A stretch of 64,000 nucleotides of DNA from Mycolicibacterium alvei (GTDB lineage: Bacteria > Actinomycetota > Actinomycetes > Mycobacteriales > Mycobacteriaceae): NCBI RefSeq assembly GCF_010727325.1, contig NZ_AP022565.1, forward strand, positions 1,550,001 to 1,614,000. The letters are read 5' to 3'. The position numbers and the translations under genes are program-made. Shown one piece after another: positions 49,520 to 58,319 of this stretch; position 1 is the first letter of the stretch, and each line of letters starts with the position of its first letter. The notes below the pieces were generated by a model. That model was not told the DNA's origin and ran no database searches. It saw nothing but the letters and a program-made list of their open reading frames with translations.

Positions 49520-50461
49520 GTGTCCAACGACAGCACAACAGCCGCTCGAGCGGGCACCAGGCTCGTGCGCGCGGCGGGCGCCGTGTTGTGGCGCGGCGGC
49601 CAGGACGCCGCGGGCGGAGTCGTGACCGAGGTGGCGGTGATCCACCGTCCACGGTATGACGATTGGTCCCTGCCCAAGGGCAAGGTCGAGGTGAACGAAA
49701 CCGATCCGGTGACCGCGGTACGCGAGGTTCACGAAGAGACCGGATACACCGCACAACTCGGCCGTCGACTCGGCTCGATCACGTACGAGATTCCCCCACG
49801 CACGAAGCGGGTCCGGTACTGGGCGGCCCGTGCCACCGGAGGAGACTTCACCCCCAACGACGAGGTGGACAAGCTCATCTGGCTGCCGGTGGACGCGGCG
49901 ATGGATCAGCTGGGCTATCCGCACGATCGAAAAGTGTTGCGCCGCTTCGTCAAACATCCGCACGACACCAATACGGTGCTGATCGTGCGGCACGGTACGG
50001 CGGGTCGACGATCGCGCTTCAAGGGCGACGACCGCAAGCGTCCCCTGGACAAGAACGGCCGGGCACAGGCCGAGGCGCTGGTCGGTCAGTTACTGGCATT
50101 CGGTGCCACAACGCTTTACGCGGCCGATCGGCTGCGCTGCCATCAGACCCTGGAGCCCCTGGCTCAGGAACTCGGAGTGGACATTCACAACGAGCCGATG
50201 CTGACCGAAGAGGCGTACAGCTCCGACCACAAGGCCGGCCGCAGCCGCGTGCTGGAACTCGCGGCCCGGGCTGGGACCCCGGTGATCTGCACGCAGGGCA
50301 AAGTGATTCCCGATCTCATCTCATGGTGGTGCGCACGGTCACAGGTACGCCCGCAGACCACCGGAAATCGCAAGGGCAGCACCTGGGTGCTGTCGATGGT
50401 CGACGGCCGGCTGGTCGCCGCGGACCATCTCAGCAGTCCCCTGCCTGCCTGCAGCGGCTAA
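49520..50461 (+). CDS. mutT1: MutT1: Nudix hydrolase fused to a histidine phosphatase
   Basis: A 313-residue two-domain enzyme. The N-terminal Nudix box spans G54 to Y76, with REVHEETGY holding the metal ligands. The C-terminal domain is a phosphoglycerate-mutase-like histidine phosphatase with VRHGTAGRR (R157, H158). Mycobacterial MutT1 converts 8-oxo-dGTP and 8-oxo-GTP to diphosphates and degrades diadenosine polyphosphates. The start is a GTG at 49520. It ends close to a strong hairpin before hupB. Confidence 0.95.
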   Translation: MSNDSTTAARAGTRLVRAAGAVLWRGGQDAAGGVVTEVAVIHRPRYDDWSLPKGKVEVNETDPVTAVREVHEETGYTAQLGRRLGSITYEIPPRTKRVRYWAARATGGDFTPNDEVDKLIWLPVDAAMDQLGYPHDRKVLRRFVKHPHDTNTVLIVRHGTAGRRSRFKGDDRKRPLDKNGRAQAEALVGQLLAFGATTLYAADRLRCHQTLEPLAQELGVDIHNEPMLTEEAYSSDHKAGRSRVLELAARAGTPVICTQGKVIPDLISWWCARSQVRPQTTGNRKGSTWVLSMVDGRLVAADHLSSPLPACSG

Positions 50462-50473
50462 CCCACACGAGAA

Positions 50474-50511
50474 AGGCACGTCGTGAGCTGACTATCGCCC
50501 ACGACGTGCCT
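50474..50511. terminator. Bidirectional terminator between mutT1 and hupB
   Basis: AGGCACGTCGTG (50474-50485) pairs exactly with CACGACGTGCCT (50500-50511) around a 14-base loop. It lies between the converging mutT1 and hupB stops and probably ends both transcripts. Confidence 0.75.
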
Positions 50512-50520
50512 CTTCCGTAA

Positions 50521-50820
50521 TTACTTGCGGCCCTTCTTGGCCGGAGCCTTCTTGGCAGCCACCTTCTTGGCCGGAGCCTTGGTCGCGGCCTTCTTGGCCG
50601 GAGCCTTGGTCGCGGCCTTCTTGGCCGGAGCCTTCTTGACCGCCGCCTTCTTGGCCGGAGCCTTGGTTGCGGCCTTCTTGGCCGGAGCCTTCTTGACCGC
50701 CGCCTTCTTGGCCGGAGCCTTCTTGACCGCCGCCTTCTTGGCCGGAGCCTTGGTCGCGGCCTTCTTGGCCGGAGCCTTCTTGACCGCCGCCTTCTTGGCC
50801 GGAGCCTTCTTCGCAACGGT
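50521..50820 (-). repeat. Imperfect tandem repeat encoding the HupB tail
   Basis: The segment CTTCTTGGCCGGAGCC recurs about ten times on the plus strand, one per APAKK unit, with spacers of two sizes. It is coding sequence. Such arrays change length by slippage, so the tail length should vary between strains. Confidence 0.8.
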
Positions 50821-51174
50821 CTTCTTGGCGGCACCACGCTTGGCCGGGCCCGCCGTGACACCGCGCTTGACGGCCGGACCATCTGCCGGGAGACGCTGCG
50901 CCCCAGCGACAACCGCCTTGAACTGAGCGCCCGGACGGAAAGCCGGTACCGAGGTGGGCTTGACCTTCACCGTCTCGCCGGTGCGCGGGTTGCGTGCCAC
51001 ACGGGCAGCGCGACGGCGCTGCTCGAAGACACCGAAGCCGGTGATCGTAACGCTGTCGCCCTTGTGCACCGCGCGGACGATGGTGTCCACAACGTTCTCG
51101 ACCGCGGCGGTAGCCTGCCGACGATCGGTGCCCAGTTTGGTTGTGAGTACGTCGATGAGCTCCGCTTTGTTCAT
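50521..51174 (-). CDS. hupB: Nucleoid protein HupB (HU with Lys/Ala-rich tail)
   Basis: A 217-residue mycobacterial HU. Residues 1-90 form the HU dimerisation and DNA-bending domain ([33 protein letters not shown]). The tail has ten APAKK units separated by AAVK or AAT spacers, resembling eukaryotic histone H1 and binding DNA non-specifically. The DNA of the tail is a correspondingly repetitive array (about 50521-50820). HupB compacts the nucleoid and is a target of acetylation and of iron-dependent regulation in M. tuberculosis. A GGAGG site precedes the ATG. Confidence 0.97.
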   Translation of the reverse strand: MNKAELIDVLTTKLGTDRRQATAAVENVVDTIVRAVHKGDSVTITGFGVFEQRRRAARVARNPRTGETVKVKPTSVPAFRPGAQFKAVVAGAQRLPADGPAVKRGVTAGPAKRGAAKKTVAKKAPAKKAAVKKAPAKKAATKAPAKKAAVKKAPAKKAAVKKAPAKKAATKAPAKKAAVKKAPAKKAATKAPAKKAATKAPAKKVAAKKAPAKKGRK

Positions 51175-51221
51175 TCAAAAACCTCCGAAACCAGTGGTCC
51201 TCTTTGGACCGACTAGAGGAC

Positions 51222-51251
51222 ACGGTAAACCCTGTGACCACTGATTTCCAA
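51222..51251 (-). promoter_or_regulatory. Candidate hupB promoter inside nested inverted repeats
   Basis: On the minus strand TTGGAA (51251-51246) and TACCGT (51227-51222) are 18 bases apart, a plausible SigA promoter. It is overlapped by an inverted repeat, CAGTGGTC (51192-51199) with GACCACTG (51236-51243), and followed by TCCTCT/AGAGGA (51199-51220), which could fold in the leader just upstream of the ribosome-binding site. The remainder of the hupB-leuD gap, 51252-51389, shows nothing clear. Confidence 0.4.
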
Positions 51252-51389
51252 GAGCCACGCGCAATTTCAGGCGTAGCTGGGCAACAATCCGGCAATCTTC
51301 TTGCCCCACTTGGGCTCCGCCGGGCCGGGTCCAGAACCGGTTTGGCAGGCGGTGAATTCGGGTGCCGAGGCGCCCTTGGGATGCCTCGA

Positions 51390-51983
51390 TCAGGCCGGCA
51401 GAGTGCGCGGCTTCCAGGCCGGCCTGCGCTTCTCGTAATCCTCGATCGAAAACTGTTTCCGCAGCGTAAGGCCTATATCGTCGAGTCCCTCGAGTAGCCG
51501 CCAGGCCGTGTAGTCGTCAATTCTGAACGGCAACACAACCGTTCCGGCGACGATATTTCGATCTTGAAGATTCACAGTGATTTCCAGCCCGGGATTCTGC
51601 TCGATGAGCTTCCATAAGAGCTCGACATCATCTTGGGCGACTTCGGCGGCCAATAGCCCGGCCTTGCCGGCGTTGCCGCGGAAAATGTCGGCGAAACGGG
51701 ACGAGATAACCACCCGGAAGCCATAGTCCATGAGTGCCCAGACGGCATGTTCGCGCGACGAACCGGTACCGAAATCGGGGCCGGCGACCAACACGGAGCC
51801 TTTGTCGAATGGCGACAGATTCAGAATGAACGACGGATCGGCGCGCCAGGCGGCGAACAATCCATCCTCGAAACCTGTTCGGGTTACCCGCTTCAAATAG
51901 ACCGCGGGGATGATCTGGTCGGTGTCGACATTGGCCCGCCGCAGCGGGACGCCGATTCCGGTGTGAGTACTGAAAGCCTCCAT
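51390..51983 (-). CDS. leuD: 3-isopropylmalate dehydratase small subunit
   Basis: LeuD is the swivelling-domain subunit that, with LeuC, isomerises 2- to 3-isopropylmalate in leucine synthesis. The protein has 197 residues. [17 protein letters not shown] and [17 protein letters not shown] are diagnostic. It lies 21 bases after leuC in one operon. Confidence 0.97.
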   Translation of the reverse strand: MEAFSTHTGIGVPLRRANVDTDQIIPAVYLKRVTRTGFEDGLFAAWRADPSFILNLSPFDKGSVLVAGPDFGTGSSREHAVWALMDYGFRVVISSRFADIFRGNAGKAGLLAAEVAQDDVELLWKLIEQNPGLEITVNLQDRNIVAGTVVLPFRIDDYTAWRLLEGLDDIGLTLRKQFSIEDYEKRRPAWKPRTLPA

Positions 51984-52004
51984 CAGCCTTCTCCTTCTGG
52001 TTTC

Positions 52005-53459
52005 TTAGCGGGTCGCGGCGGGCAGATCGGCAGGGGACGCCAGCTTTCCGCGTACGGCGGTGGCTGCGGCAACGGCCGGTGAGACCAGGTGGGTGCGGCC
52101 CCCCTTGCCCTGTCGGCCTTCGAAGTTCCGGTTGGATGTGGAGGCGCAGCGCTGCCCCGGGGACAGTTGATCGGGGTTCATGCCCAGACACATCGAGCAG
52201 CCCGCCTGCCGCCATTCGGCACCTGCAGCGGTGAATACCCGGTCGAGGCCTTCCGATTCGGCCTGGGCGCGAACCCGCATCGAGCCCGGCACAACCAGCA
52301 TCCGGACTCCGTCGGCCACCTTGCGATCGCGTAGTACGTCGGCGACCACCCGGAGGTCCTCGATGCGACCGTTGGTGCAGGACCCGACGAAGACGGTGTC
52401 CACGGCGATGTCACGCATGGCCATCCCGGGCCGAAGATCCATGTAGGCCAAAGCCTTCTCCGCCGACTGGCGCTCTGCGTCGTCGCCCATCAACTCCGGG
52501 TCCGGGACCGACGCGGACAGCGGAACTCCCTGCCCCGGGTTGGTGCCCCACGTCACGAACGGGCTCAACGCAGCGGCGTCCAGGTAGACCTCGGTGTCGA
52601 ATTCGGCGCCCTCGTCGGTGCGCAACTGGCTCCACGCGGCGACGGCGTCGTCCCAGTCGGACCCCTTGGGAGCATTCGGACGGCCCTTGAGGAACTCGAA
52701 GGTGGTCTCGTCAGGAGCCACCATTCCGGCGCGCGCCCCGGCCTCGATGCTCATGTTGCAGATCGTCATCCGGCCTTCCATCGACAACGCCTCGATGGCA
52801 CTGCCCCGGTATTCGATGACGTGGCCCTGCCCACCCCCGGTGCCGATCTTGGCAATAACGGCCAAGATGATGTCCTTGGCGCTCACGCCGGGCGGCAGGA
52901 TGCCGTCGACGTTGACCGCCATGGTCTTGAACGGCTTGAGCGGCAGTGTCTGCGTGGCCATCACGTGTTCGACCTCGGAGGTGCCGATGCCCATGGCGAT
53001 GGCGCCGAACGCTCCGTGGGTCGAGGTGTGACTGTCTCCGCACACGACCGTCATACCCGGCTGAGTCAGTCCGAGTTGCGGTCCGATGATGTGCACAATG
53101 CCCTGTTCAGCATCTCCCATCGAGTGCAGCCGGATGCCGAATTCCGCACAGTTGCGCCGCAATGTCTCGACCTGGGTGCGCGAAACCGGATCCGCGATCG
53201 GCTTGTCGATGTCGACAGTGGGCACATTGTGGTCCTCGGTGGCGATCGTCAGATCGGGCCGTCGAACCGGACGGCCGGCCAAGCGCAGACCGTCGAACGC
53301 CTGCGGGCTGGTGACTTCGTGCACGAGATGCAGGTCGATGTAGATCAGGTCGGGCTCTTTGGCAGCGCCCTCTCCCTTGCCGCGCGCCACGACATGGTCG
53401 TCCCAAACCTTTTCGGCCAGGGTGCGCGGCTTCACGGATGTCTGTGTCGATTGGTCCAT
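52005..53459 (-). CDS. leuC: 3-isopropylmalate dehydratase large subunit
   Basis: LeuC carries the [4Fe-4S] cluster of isopropylmalate isomerase. The protein has 484 residues. Cluster ligands are in [16 protein letters not shown] and [13 protein letters not shown], with [19 protein letters not shown] upstream. It is transcribed away from the IclR-type regulator across a 118-base gap, so leuCD are the probable targets of that regulator. Confidence 0.97.
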   Translation of the reverse strand: MDQSTQTSVKPRTLAEKVWDDHVVARGKGEGAAKEPDLIYIDLHLVHEVTSPQAFDGLRLAGRPVRRPDLTIATEDHNVPTVDIDKPIADPVSRTQVETLRRNCAEFGIRLHSMGDAEQGIVHIIGPQLGLTQPGMTVVCGDSHTSTHGAFGAIAMGIGTSEVEHVMATQTLPLKPFKTMAVNVDGILPPGVSAKDIILAVIAKIGTGGGQGHVIEYRGSAIEALSMEGRMTICNMSIEAGARAGMVAPDETTFEFLKGRPNAPKGSDWDDAVAAWSQLRTDEGAEFDTEVYLDAAALSPFVTWGTNPGQGVPLSASVPDPELMGDDAERQSAEKALAYMDLRPGMAMRDIAVDTVFVGSCTNGRIEDLRVVADVLRDRKVADGVRMLVVPGSMRVRAQAESEGLDRVFTAAGAEWRQAGCSMCLGMNPDQLSPGQRCASTSNRNFEGRQGKGGRTHLVSPAVAAATAVRGKLASPADLPAATR

Positions 53460-53541
53460 CGCTACTTCTCGATTCGATTAACGGCAATGCGGGCCTGCAT
53501 CAAGAGTCCGCCAGGGCTGGGAGTTACTGTCGCCATCTCAT

Positions 53542-53571
53542 TTGTCATCTCATAATGCGAGACGCTAGTAT
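53542..53571 (+). promoter_or_regulatory. Leaderless promoter of the IclR regulator with an operator in its spacer
   Basis: TTGTCA (53542-53547) and TAGTAT (53566-53571) are 18 bases apart. Six bases later is the GTG start codon, exactly where transcription should begin, so the mRNA is probably leaderless. Within the spacer lies TCTCATAATGCGAGA (53548-53562), with symmetric TCTC/GAGA ends, and CATCTCAT is repeated 12 bases apart (53534-53541 and 53546-53553). Autoregulation by the IclR protein is inferred. Confidence 0.6.
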
Positions 53572-53577
53572 CTCTCT

Positions 53578-54279
53578 GTGAGAAATGATAGCGGCATCGG
53601 CGTTCTCGACAAAGCGGTGGGTGTACTGCACACCGTCGCCGAGTCCCCTTGCGGGCTGGCCGAACTCTGCGAGCGGACCGGCCTCCCCCGCGCGACCGCG
53701 CACCGACTGGCCGCGGGGCTCGAAACCCACCGGCTGCTGGCCCGCGACGCCGACGGCCGCTGGCGCCTCGGCCCGGCACTGACCGAATTGGCCTCCCACG
53801 TCAACGATCCACTGCTGGCCGCCGGGGCCGCGGTGCTGCCCCGCCTGCGCGAGATCACTGGCGAGAGCGTCCAGTTGTACCGGCGCGAAGGCCAATCACG
53901 GGTCTGTGTGGTGGCGCTCGAACCCCCGGCCGGGCTCCGTGACACCGTGCCGGTGGGCACCCACCTTCCGATGACAGCCGGCTCAGGAGCCAAAGTTCTG
54001 CTCGCCTACGCCGACCCGGCCACCCAGCAGACCGTGCTGCCGGTCGCCAAGTTCACCGACCGCACCCTGGCCGAGGTCCGCAAGCGCGGCTGGGCGCAGA
54101 GTGCCGCCGAACGCGAGCCGGGTGTGGCCAGCGTCTCGGCACCCGTGCGCGACGGCCGCGGCGCCGTGATCGCCGCAGTATCGGTGTCCGGACCGATCGA
54201 CAGAATGGGTCGCCGGCCAGGAGCCCGCTGGGCGGCAGATCTGCTCGCCGCCGCCGACGCCCTGACCCGCCGACTGTGA
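53578..54279 (+). CDS. IclR-family regulator of leucine biosynthesis (LtbR/NdgR-like)
   Basis: A 233-residue IclR-type regulator, homologue of Rv2989. The N-terminal winged helix (about 8-65) has LAELCERTGLPRATAHRLAAGLE, and the C-terminal effector-binding domain follows. Members of this group divergent from leuCD (LtbR in Corynebacterium, NdgR in Streptomyces) repress leucine and tryptophan genes. The GTG at 53578 is the start, with no ribosome-binding site, consistent with the leaderless promoter upstream. Confidence 0.9.
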   Translation: MRNDSGIGVLDKAVGVLHTVAESPCGLAELCERTGLPRATAHRLAAGLETHRLLARDADGRWRLGPALTELASHVNDPLLAAGAAVLPRLREITGESVQLYRREGQSRVCVVALEPPAGLRDTVPVGTHLPMTAGSGAKVLLAYADPATQQTVLPVAKFTDRTLAEVRKRGWAQSAAEREPGVASVSAPVRDGRGAVIAAVSVSGPIDRMGRRPGARWAADLLAAADALTRRL

Positions 54280-54392
54280 GGCGAATCTCAGTACTTTCGT
54301 GACACCTCGGTGTGCCGCGGCGATTCCATTGCCCCGGCGCCCGCCCGCGTCGTCACGCGAGGGTGACAGGACACACACCACCCACGCAACGC

Positions 54393-54424
54393 AAAGCGCC
54401 CAGTTCGTGAGAACTGGGCGCTTT
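54393..54424. terminator. Strong bidirectional terminator
   Basis: AAAGCGCCCAGTTC (54393-54406) pairs perfectly with GAACTGGGCGCTTT (54411-54424) around GTGA, with a T-run on the plus strand. It lies between the IclR gene and the tRNA genes and probably terminates both. The preceding 113 bases (54280-54392) show no gene. Confidence 0.85.
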
Positions 54425-54431
54425 TACTCTG

Positions 54432-54504
54432 TACCCCCGATGGGATTCGAACCCACGCTACCGCCGTGAGAGGGCGGCGTCCTAGGCCGCTAGACGACGG
54501 GGGC
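54432..54504 (-). tRNA. tRNA-Glu (CTC)
   Basis: A 73-base cloverleaf on the minus strand. The acceptor stem GCCCCCG pairs with CGGGGGT (the first pair is G-U), the discriminator is A, and the anticodon stem CCGCC/GGCGG holds the loop CTCTCAC with anticodon CTC. The TPsiC arm has GGTTCGAATCC. CCA is not encoded. It lies 57 bases after tRNA-Gln. Confidence 0.96.
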
Positions 54505-54561
54505 TAGAACTTCCGGATGGTCAGCATAGCTCAGGCGATCTCACTGACCTAATCCGCTAGT

Positions 54562-54636
54562 TGGCTGGGGTACCAGGACTCGAACCTAGAATGGCGGTAC
54601 CAGAAACCGCTGTGTTGCCAATTACACCATACCCCA
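54562..54636 (-). tRNA. tRNA-Gln (CTG)
   Basis: A cloverleaf on the minus strand. The acceptor stem TGGGGTA pairs with TACCCCA, with discriminator G and an encoded CCA. The anticodon stem GCGGT/ACCGC holds the loop TTCTGGT with anticodon CTG. The TPsiC arm has GGTTCGAGTCC. In mycobacteria this tRNA is charged with Glu by GltX and then amidated by GatCAB. Confidence 0.96.
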
Positions 54637-54751
54637 TTAATCGCCCATCACCGCTGGTCACAGGCGATTTCGATCCGATCGGCTCGGCGGGGGCCTCCCC
54701 GTTTTGCTTTTCGGACCGACGAGCAGACTACCAAAGATTTCAGACGGTTTT

Positions 54752-56218
54752 TCACACCCTCCCCCGGGCCGCCCGCAACCGCGCCAGGCTGCGGTCGGCG
54801 CCCAGCAGTTCCATCGACTCGAACAGCGGCGGGCTGATCGTCGCACCCGTGACCGCAACGCGGATCGGTCCGAACGCCTTACGGGGCTTGAGCTCCAGAC
54901 CGTCCAGCAGCGCCGCCTTGAGCGCAGACTCGATGTTGGCGGTATTCCACTCGGAGACGCCCTCCAAGGCGCCCAGCGCGGCGTCCAGGACCGGCGCGGA
55001 CTCCTCGCGCAATTCTTTGGCAGCAGCCTTCTCGTCGATCTCGTAGGAGCCGTCGTCCAAGAACTTCAGTAGCCCCCACGCATCGCCGAGTACGACGATG
55101 CGGGTTTGGATCAGCGCGGCGGCTTCGGCGAATGCGGCGGCGTCCAAACCGGTGTCGTGACCATGGCCGTCGAGGTAGGTGTACAGCCGGGCGGTGAAAT
55201 CCTCGGGAGTCAGCAGCCGGATGTGCTCGGCGTTGATCGCGTCGGCCTTCTTCTGGTCGAACCGCGCCGGGTTCGAGTTGACGTCGGCCACGTCGAACGC
55301 GGCCACCATCTCGTCGAGGCTGAACACGTCGTGATCGTCGGCGATCCCCCAGCCCAGCAGCGCCAGATAGTTCAGCAGACCCTCCGGCAGGAAGCCGCGA
55401 TCGCGGTGCAGGAACAGATTCGACTGCGGATCGCGCTTGGACAGCTTCTTGTTGCCTTCGCCGAGAACGCTTGGCAGATGGGCGAATTGCGGCACCTGCT
55501 CGGCGACGCCGATCCGCATCAATGCCTGGTACAGCGCGATCTGGCGCGGTGTCGAGGGCATGATGTCCTCGCCGCGCAGCACGTGGGTGATCTTCATCAT
55601 CGCGTCATCGACCGGATTGACCAAGGTGTACAACGGATCTCCGTTGGCGCGGGTGATCGCAAAATCCGGCACCGAACCCGCTGGGAAGCTCACCGGGCCA
55701 CGCACCAGATCGGTCCAGCCGAGGTCCTCGTCGGGCATGCGCAGCCGCAGCACCGGCTTGCGGCCCTCGCCGGCGAACGCCGCGCGCTGCTCGTCGGTGA
55801 GGTCACGGTCGTAATTGTCGTATCCGAGTTTCGGATTGCGCCCGGCCGCCACATGCCGCGCCTCGACTTCTTCGGGTGTCGAGAACGCCTCGTAGACCTC
55901 GCCTGCCTCGAGCAGACGGGCGATCACGTCACGGTAGATCTCGCTGCGCTTCGACTGCCGGTACGGCTCGTACGGGCCGCCGACCTCGGGCCCCTCGTCC
56001 CAGTCCAGACCCAACCAGCGCAGCGCGTCGAGGATCGCCGCGTAGCTTTCGTCGCTGTCGCGCGCGGCATCGGTGTCCTCGATGCGGAAGACGAACGTCC
56101 CGCCGGTGTGCCGGGCGTAGGCCCAGTTGAACAGGGCGGTGCGCACCAAACCGACGTGCGGGGTGCCGGTCGGCGACGGGCAGAACCTCACCCTGACGTG
56201 ACCAGAGGGAGATGTCAT
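54752..56218 (-). CDS. gltX: Glutamyl-tRNA synthetase
   Basis: A 488-residue class I synthetase charging tRNA-Glu and, in organisms without GlnRS, also tRNA-Gln. The HIGH-type motif is [12 protein letters not shown] near the N-terminus and the KMSKS-type motif is KLSKRDPQ near residue 258. The start was placed at ATG 56218, spaced six bases from an AGAGG site; a GTG at 56221 is equally in frame. It is followed by its two substrate tRNAs, and it lies nine bases after the fumarylacetoacetase-family gene. It is called gltS in M. tuberculosis. Confidence 0.96.
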   Translation of the reverse strand: MTSPSGHVRVRFCPSPTGTPHVGLVRTALFNWAYARHTGGTFVFRIEDTDAARDSDESYAAILDALRWLGLDWDEGPEVGGPYEPYRQSKRSEIYRDVIARLLEAGEVYEAFSTPEEVEARHVAAGRNPKLGYDNYDRDLTDEQRAAFAGEGRKPVLRLRMPDEDLGWTDLVRGPVSFPAGSVPDFAITRANGDPLYTLVNPVDDAMMKITHVLRGEDIMPSTPRQIALYQALMRIGVAEQVPQFAHLPSVLGEGNKKLSKRDPQSNLFLHRDRGFLPEGLLNYLALLGWGIADDHDVFSLDEMVAAFDVADVNSNPARFDQKKADAINAEHIRLLTPEDFTARLYTYLDGHGHDTGLDAAAFAEAAALIQTRIVVLGDAWGLLKFLDDGSYEIDEKAAAKELREESAPVLDAALGALEGVSEWNTANIESALKAALLDGLELKPRKAFGPIRVAVTGATISPPLFESMELLGADRSLARLRAARGRV

Positions 56219-56227
56219 CACTTACCT

Positions 56228-57004
56228 CTACTTCTGCTTGCGTACAACCGGATTGGTAAGGGTGCCGATGCCCTCGACGGTGACGCTGACCGTGTCCCCG
56301 TCTTCGATCGGACCGACCCCCTCCGGGGTTCCGGTCAGGATCAGGTCACCGGGCAACAGCGTCATCACGGCCGAGACCCACTCGACGATGGCACCGATGT
56401 CATGGATCATCAGCGAGGTACGACTGCGTTGCCGCACTTCGCCGTTCACCTCGGTGCGGATCTCCAGATCCGACGGGTCGAGGTCGTTGACGATCCACGG
56501 GCCCACCGGACAGAAGGTGTCATGCCCCTTGGCCCGCATCCACTGCCCGTCCTTGGCCTGCTGGTCGCGTGCCGAGACGTCGTTGGCGATGGTGTAGCCC
56601 AGGATGTTCTCGGCGGCCCGGGCGGCAGGCACGTCCTTGCAGGGCCGCCCGATGACGATCGCCAGCTCGCCCTCGTGGTGAACGGGATGGGCGTCGGCCG
56701 GCAACTGAATGGGCACGTTGGGCCCGACGATCGCGGTGTTGGGTTTGAGGAAGATCACCGGATCCTCAGGAGCTGCCCCGCCCATCTCCGCGGCGTGGGC
56801 CTCATAGTTCTTGCCCATACAGATGACCTTGCTGGCCAGGATGGGTGCCAGCAGGCGGACGTCGGCCAGCGGCCAACTCCGTCCGGTGAAGTTGGGGTTG
56901 CCGAACGGGTGCTCGGCGATCTCTTTGCAGACGGCATCGGCACCGTCGCCTTCGACACTCACGAAAGCGACGCCGTCGGGACTGGCGATTCGACCTAAGC
57001 GCAT
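56228..57004 (-). CDS. Fumarylacetoacetate hydrolase family protein
   Basis: A 258-residue enzyme homologous to Rv2993c. The FAH core is clear: ICMGKNYEAHAAEM, EGELAIVIGRPCK (metal ligands), YTIANDVSARDQQ and LTGTPEGVGPI. Members cleave or decarboxylate acylpyruvates or 2-hydroxyhepta-2,4-dienedioate. The substrate is not known. It is cotranscribed with gltX. The ATG at 57004 is the start; an upstream in-frame start at 57082 is not conserved. Confidence 0.9.
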   Translation of the reverse strand: MRLGRIASPDGVAFVSVEGDGADAVCKEIAEHPFGNPNFTGRSWPLADVRLLAPILASKVICMGKNYEAHAAEMGGAAPEDPVIFLKPNTAIVGPNVPIQLPADAHPVHHEGELAIVIGRPCKDVPAARAAENILGYTIANDVSARDQQAKDGQWMRAKGHDTFCPVGPWIVNDLDPSDLEIRTEVNGEVRQRSRTSLMIHDIGAIVEWVSAVMTLLPGDLILTGTPEGVGPIEDGDTVSVTVEGIGTLTNPVVRKQK

Positions 57005-57056
57005 TTTGACCAGGGTAGTGCGCAGCCTCAGCGTGAACGCCCCGAGTCGGTTTTCG

Positions 57057-58253
57057 TCAGTACCCGTCGAACAGCGAGGCAAGAAACGGTGTGGAGTCCG
57101 GGACCGAGGCCAGCACGGTGCCGGAGTGATCTTCGTCGGGATAGACCTTCAGCGTGACGTCCTGCCCGTTGGCACGTAGCTGGTCGGCGAGCTGCTGCGA
57201 CATGTTCGGCGGGACGTCCCGGTCCAGCAGTCCGACGCCGAGGAAGATCGGCCGGTCGTAGCCGCTGGTCGGCGTTCCCAGGTAGACGTCGAGCGCTTCG
57301 GTCAGCCCGGGCAGGGTGGCCAGCGGCGCCCGGAAGTACCCGGTCGGCGTCATCCCGGCGAGCTGCTGGTCGAGTCGCGGCTTGCACAGCGTCTCCGCCT
57401 TGGCGACCGCGTCCAGCCCAGCCGGGGTGAGCACGCTGTCGATGTCGAGATCGGGCCGCGCCTCCCGCAACCCGGCCAGGATGTAACCGGTGTAGCTGTT
57501 GGCCGCAGGTCCCGTATTCGGCGGCAGCGCCATGTCCGGGCCGGCCTGTTTGACGATGCCCTCGACGTTGAACGGTGTCCCGGTCGCCACCACGCCGCGG
57601 TAGTCCAGGCCGGTGCCGCGGCTGAATTCGGTGGCCCAGCGTGCGCTGTTGACCGCGGCCCCACCGCCCTGCGACTGGCCCACGATGGCCCATTTCGGTG
57701 ACAACGGCAGATCCATCTGATGCATGGCGATCACCGAATCGACGACGCTGTGCGCGGTGGCCACGCTGTTGAGGTAGCTCATCAGGCCGGGGGTGCCCAA
57801 CCCGGCATAGTCCGACCCGACAACGGCGTAACCCTGGTCGAGCCAGTGCGTCAGGTATTCGACATCCCTGCCGCTGCGTGGATGCGCCGAGGGAGCGCAA
57901 TCGTCGCCGAGCCCTACGGTTCCGTGCGCCCATGCGATCGTCGGCCAGCCGCCAGGAGGAGCCTGACCATGCGGAATGAACACCACCGCGGCGCTGACTG
58001 CCGGTGAATCATGCTGATCGACAGTTGAATAGAGAATGCGGTAGGCCTGCTCTGCACCCGGAACCGACAGCCTGGGATTCAGCGGAGCGGTCTCGATCAG
58101 GCTGCCGGGGCTGGGAATCGGCGCGTCGTAGTGACGGACATCCAGACCCGACCAGTCCGGCTCTGCCGCCGACGCGGTCGGTAGGACCACGAATCCACAC
58201 ATCATCACGACGGCTACCGCCGGCCACAGCTTCACGGCCTCAGGGTATGGCAC
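57057..58253 (-). CDS. Secreted lipase (LIP family)
   Basis: A 398-residue exported alpha/beta hydrolase of the secretory lipase family. The signal peptide ends at about PTASAAE. The nucleophile is in IVGQSQGGGAAV, with oxyanion-hole IAWAHGTVGLGDDC upstream; the aspartate is probably in GLLDRDVPP and the histidine in YPDEDHSGT. The ATG at 58253 gives 398 residues. An in-frame GTG at 58235 is an alternative start: a TACCCT element lies six bases before it, so it could be leaderless. It is divergent from the MFS gene. M. tuberculosis has no such gene at this place. Confidence 0.82.
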   Translation of the reverse strand: MPYPEAVKLWPAVAVVMMCGFVVLPTASAAEPDWSGLDVRHYDAPIPSPGSLIETAPLNPRLSVPGAEQAYRILYSTVDQHDSPAVSAAVVFIPHGQAPPGGWPTIAWAHGTVGLGDDCAPSAHPRSGRDVEYLTHWLDQGYAVVGSDYAGLGTPGLMSYLNSVATAHSVVDSVIAMHQMDLPLSPKWAIVGQSQGGGAAVNSARWATEFSRGTGLDYRGVVATGTPFNVEGIVKQAGPDMALPPNTGPAANSYTGYILAGLREARPDLDIDSVLTPAGLDAVAKAETLCKPRLDQQLAGMTPTGYFRAPLATLPGLTEALDVYLGTPTSGYDRPIFLGVGLLDRDVPPNMSQQLADQLRANGQDVTLKVYPDEDHSGTVLASVPDSTPFLASLFDGY

Positions 58254-58267
58254 GCTCGGTGTGTCTC

Positions 58268-58299
58268 ATATTTTGGAATCAAAGTTCGATATCTTGGGA
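58268..58299. promoter_or_regulatory. Direct repeat in the lipase-MFS divergent promoter
   Basis: ATATTTTGGAA (58268-58278) and ATATCTTGGGA (58289-58299) are 21 bases apart, two turns of the helix. This fits a regulator binding one face of the DNA. The 66-base gap must contain both promoters. Confidence 0.4.
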
Positions 58300-58319
58300 C
58301 ACCGTGGAACGATGCAGCC

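Noticed and set aside
50521..50820. Short repeats that could suggest a CRISPR array
   Set aside because: The repeats are in frame and encode the APAKK tail of HupB; there are no unique spacers or cas genes.
53460..53577. Possible leucine attenuator or leader peptide before leuC
   Set aside because: No short frame rich in Leu codons and no terminator-like hairpin on the minus strand.
54280..54392. Possible small RNA between the IclR gene and the terminator
   Set aside because: No promoter and no conserved fold are visible; it is best read as the 3' untranslated region.
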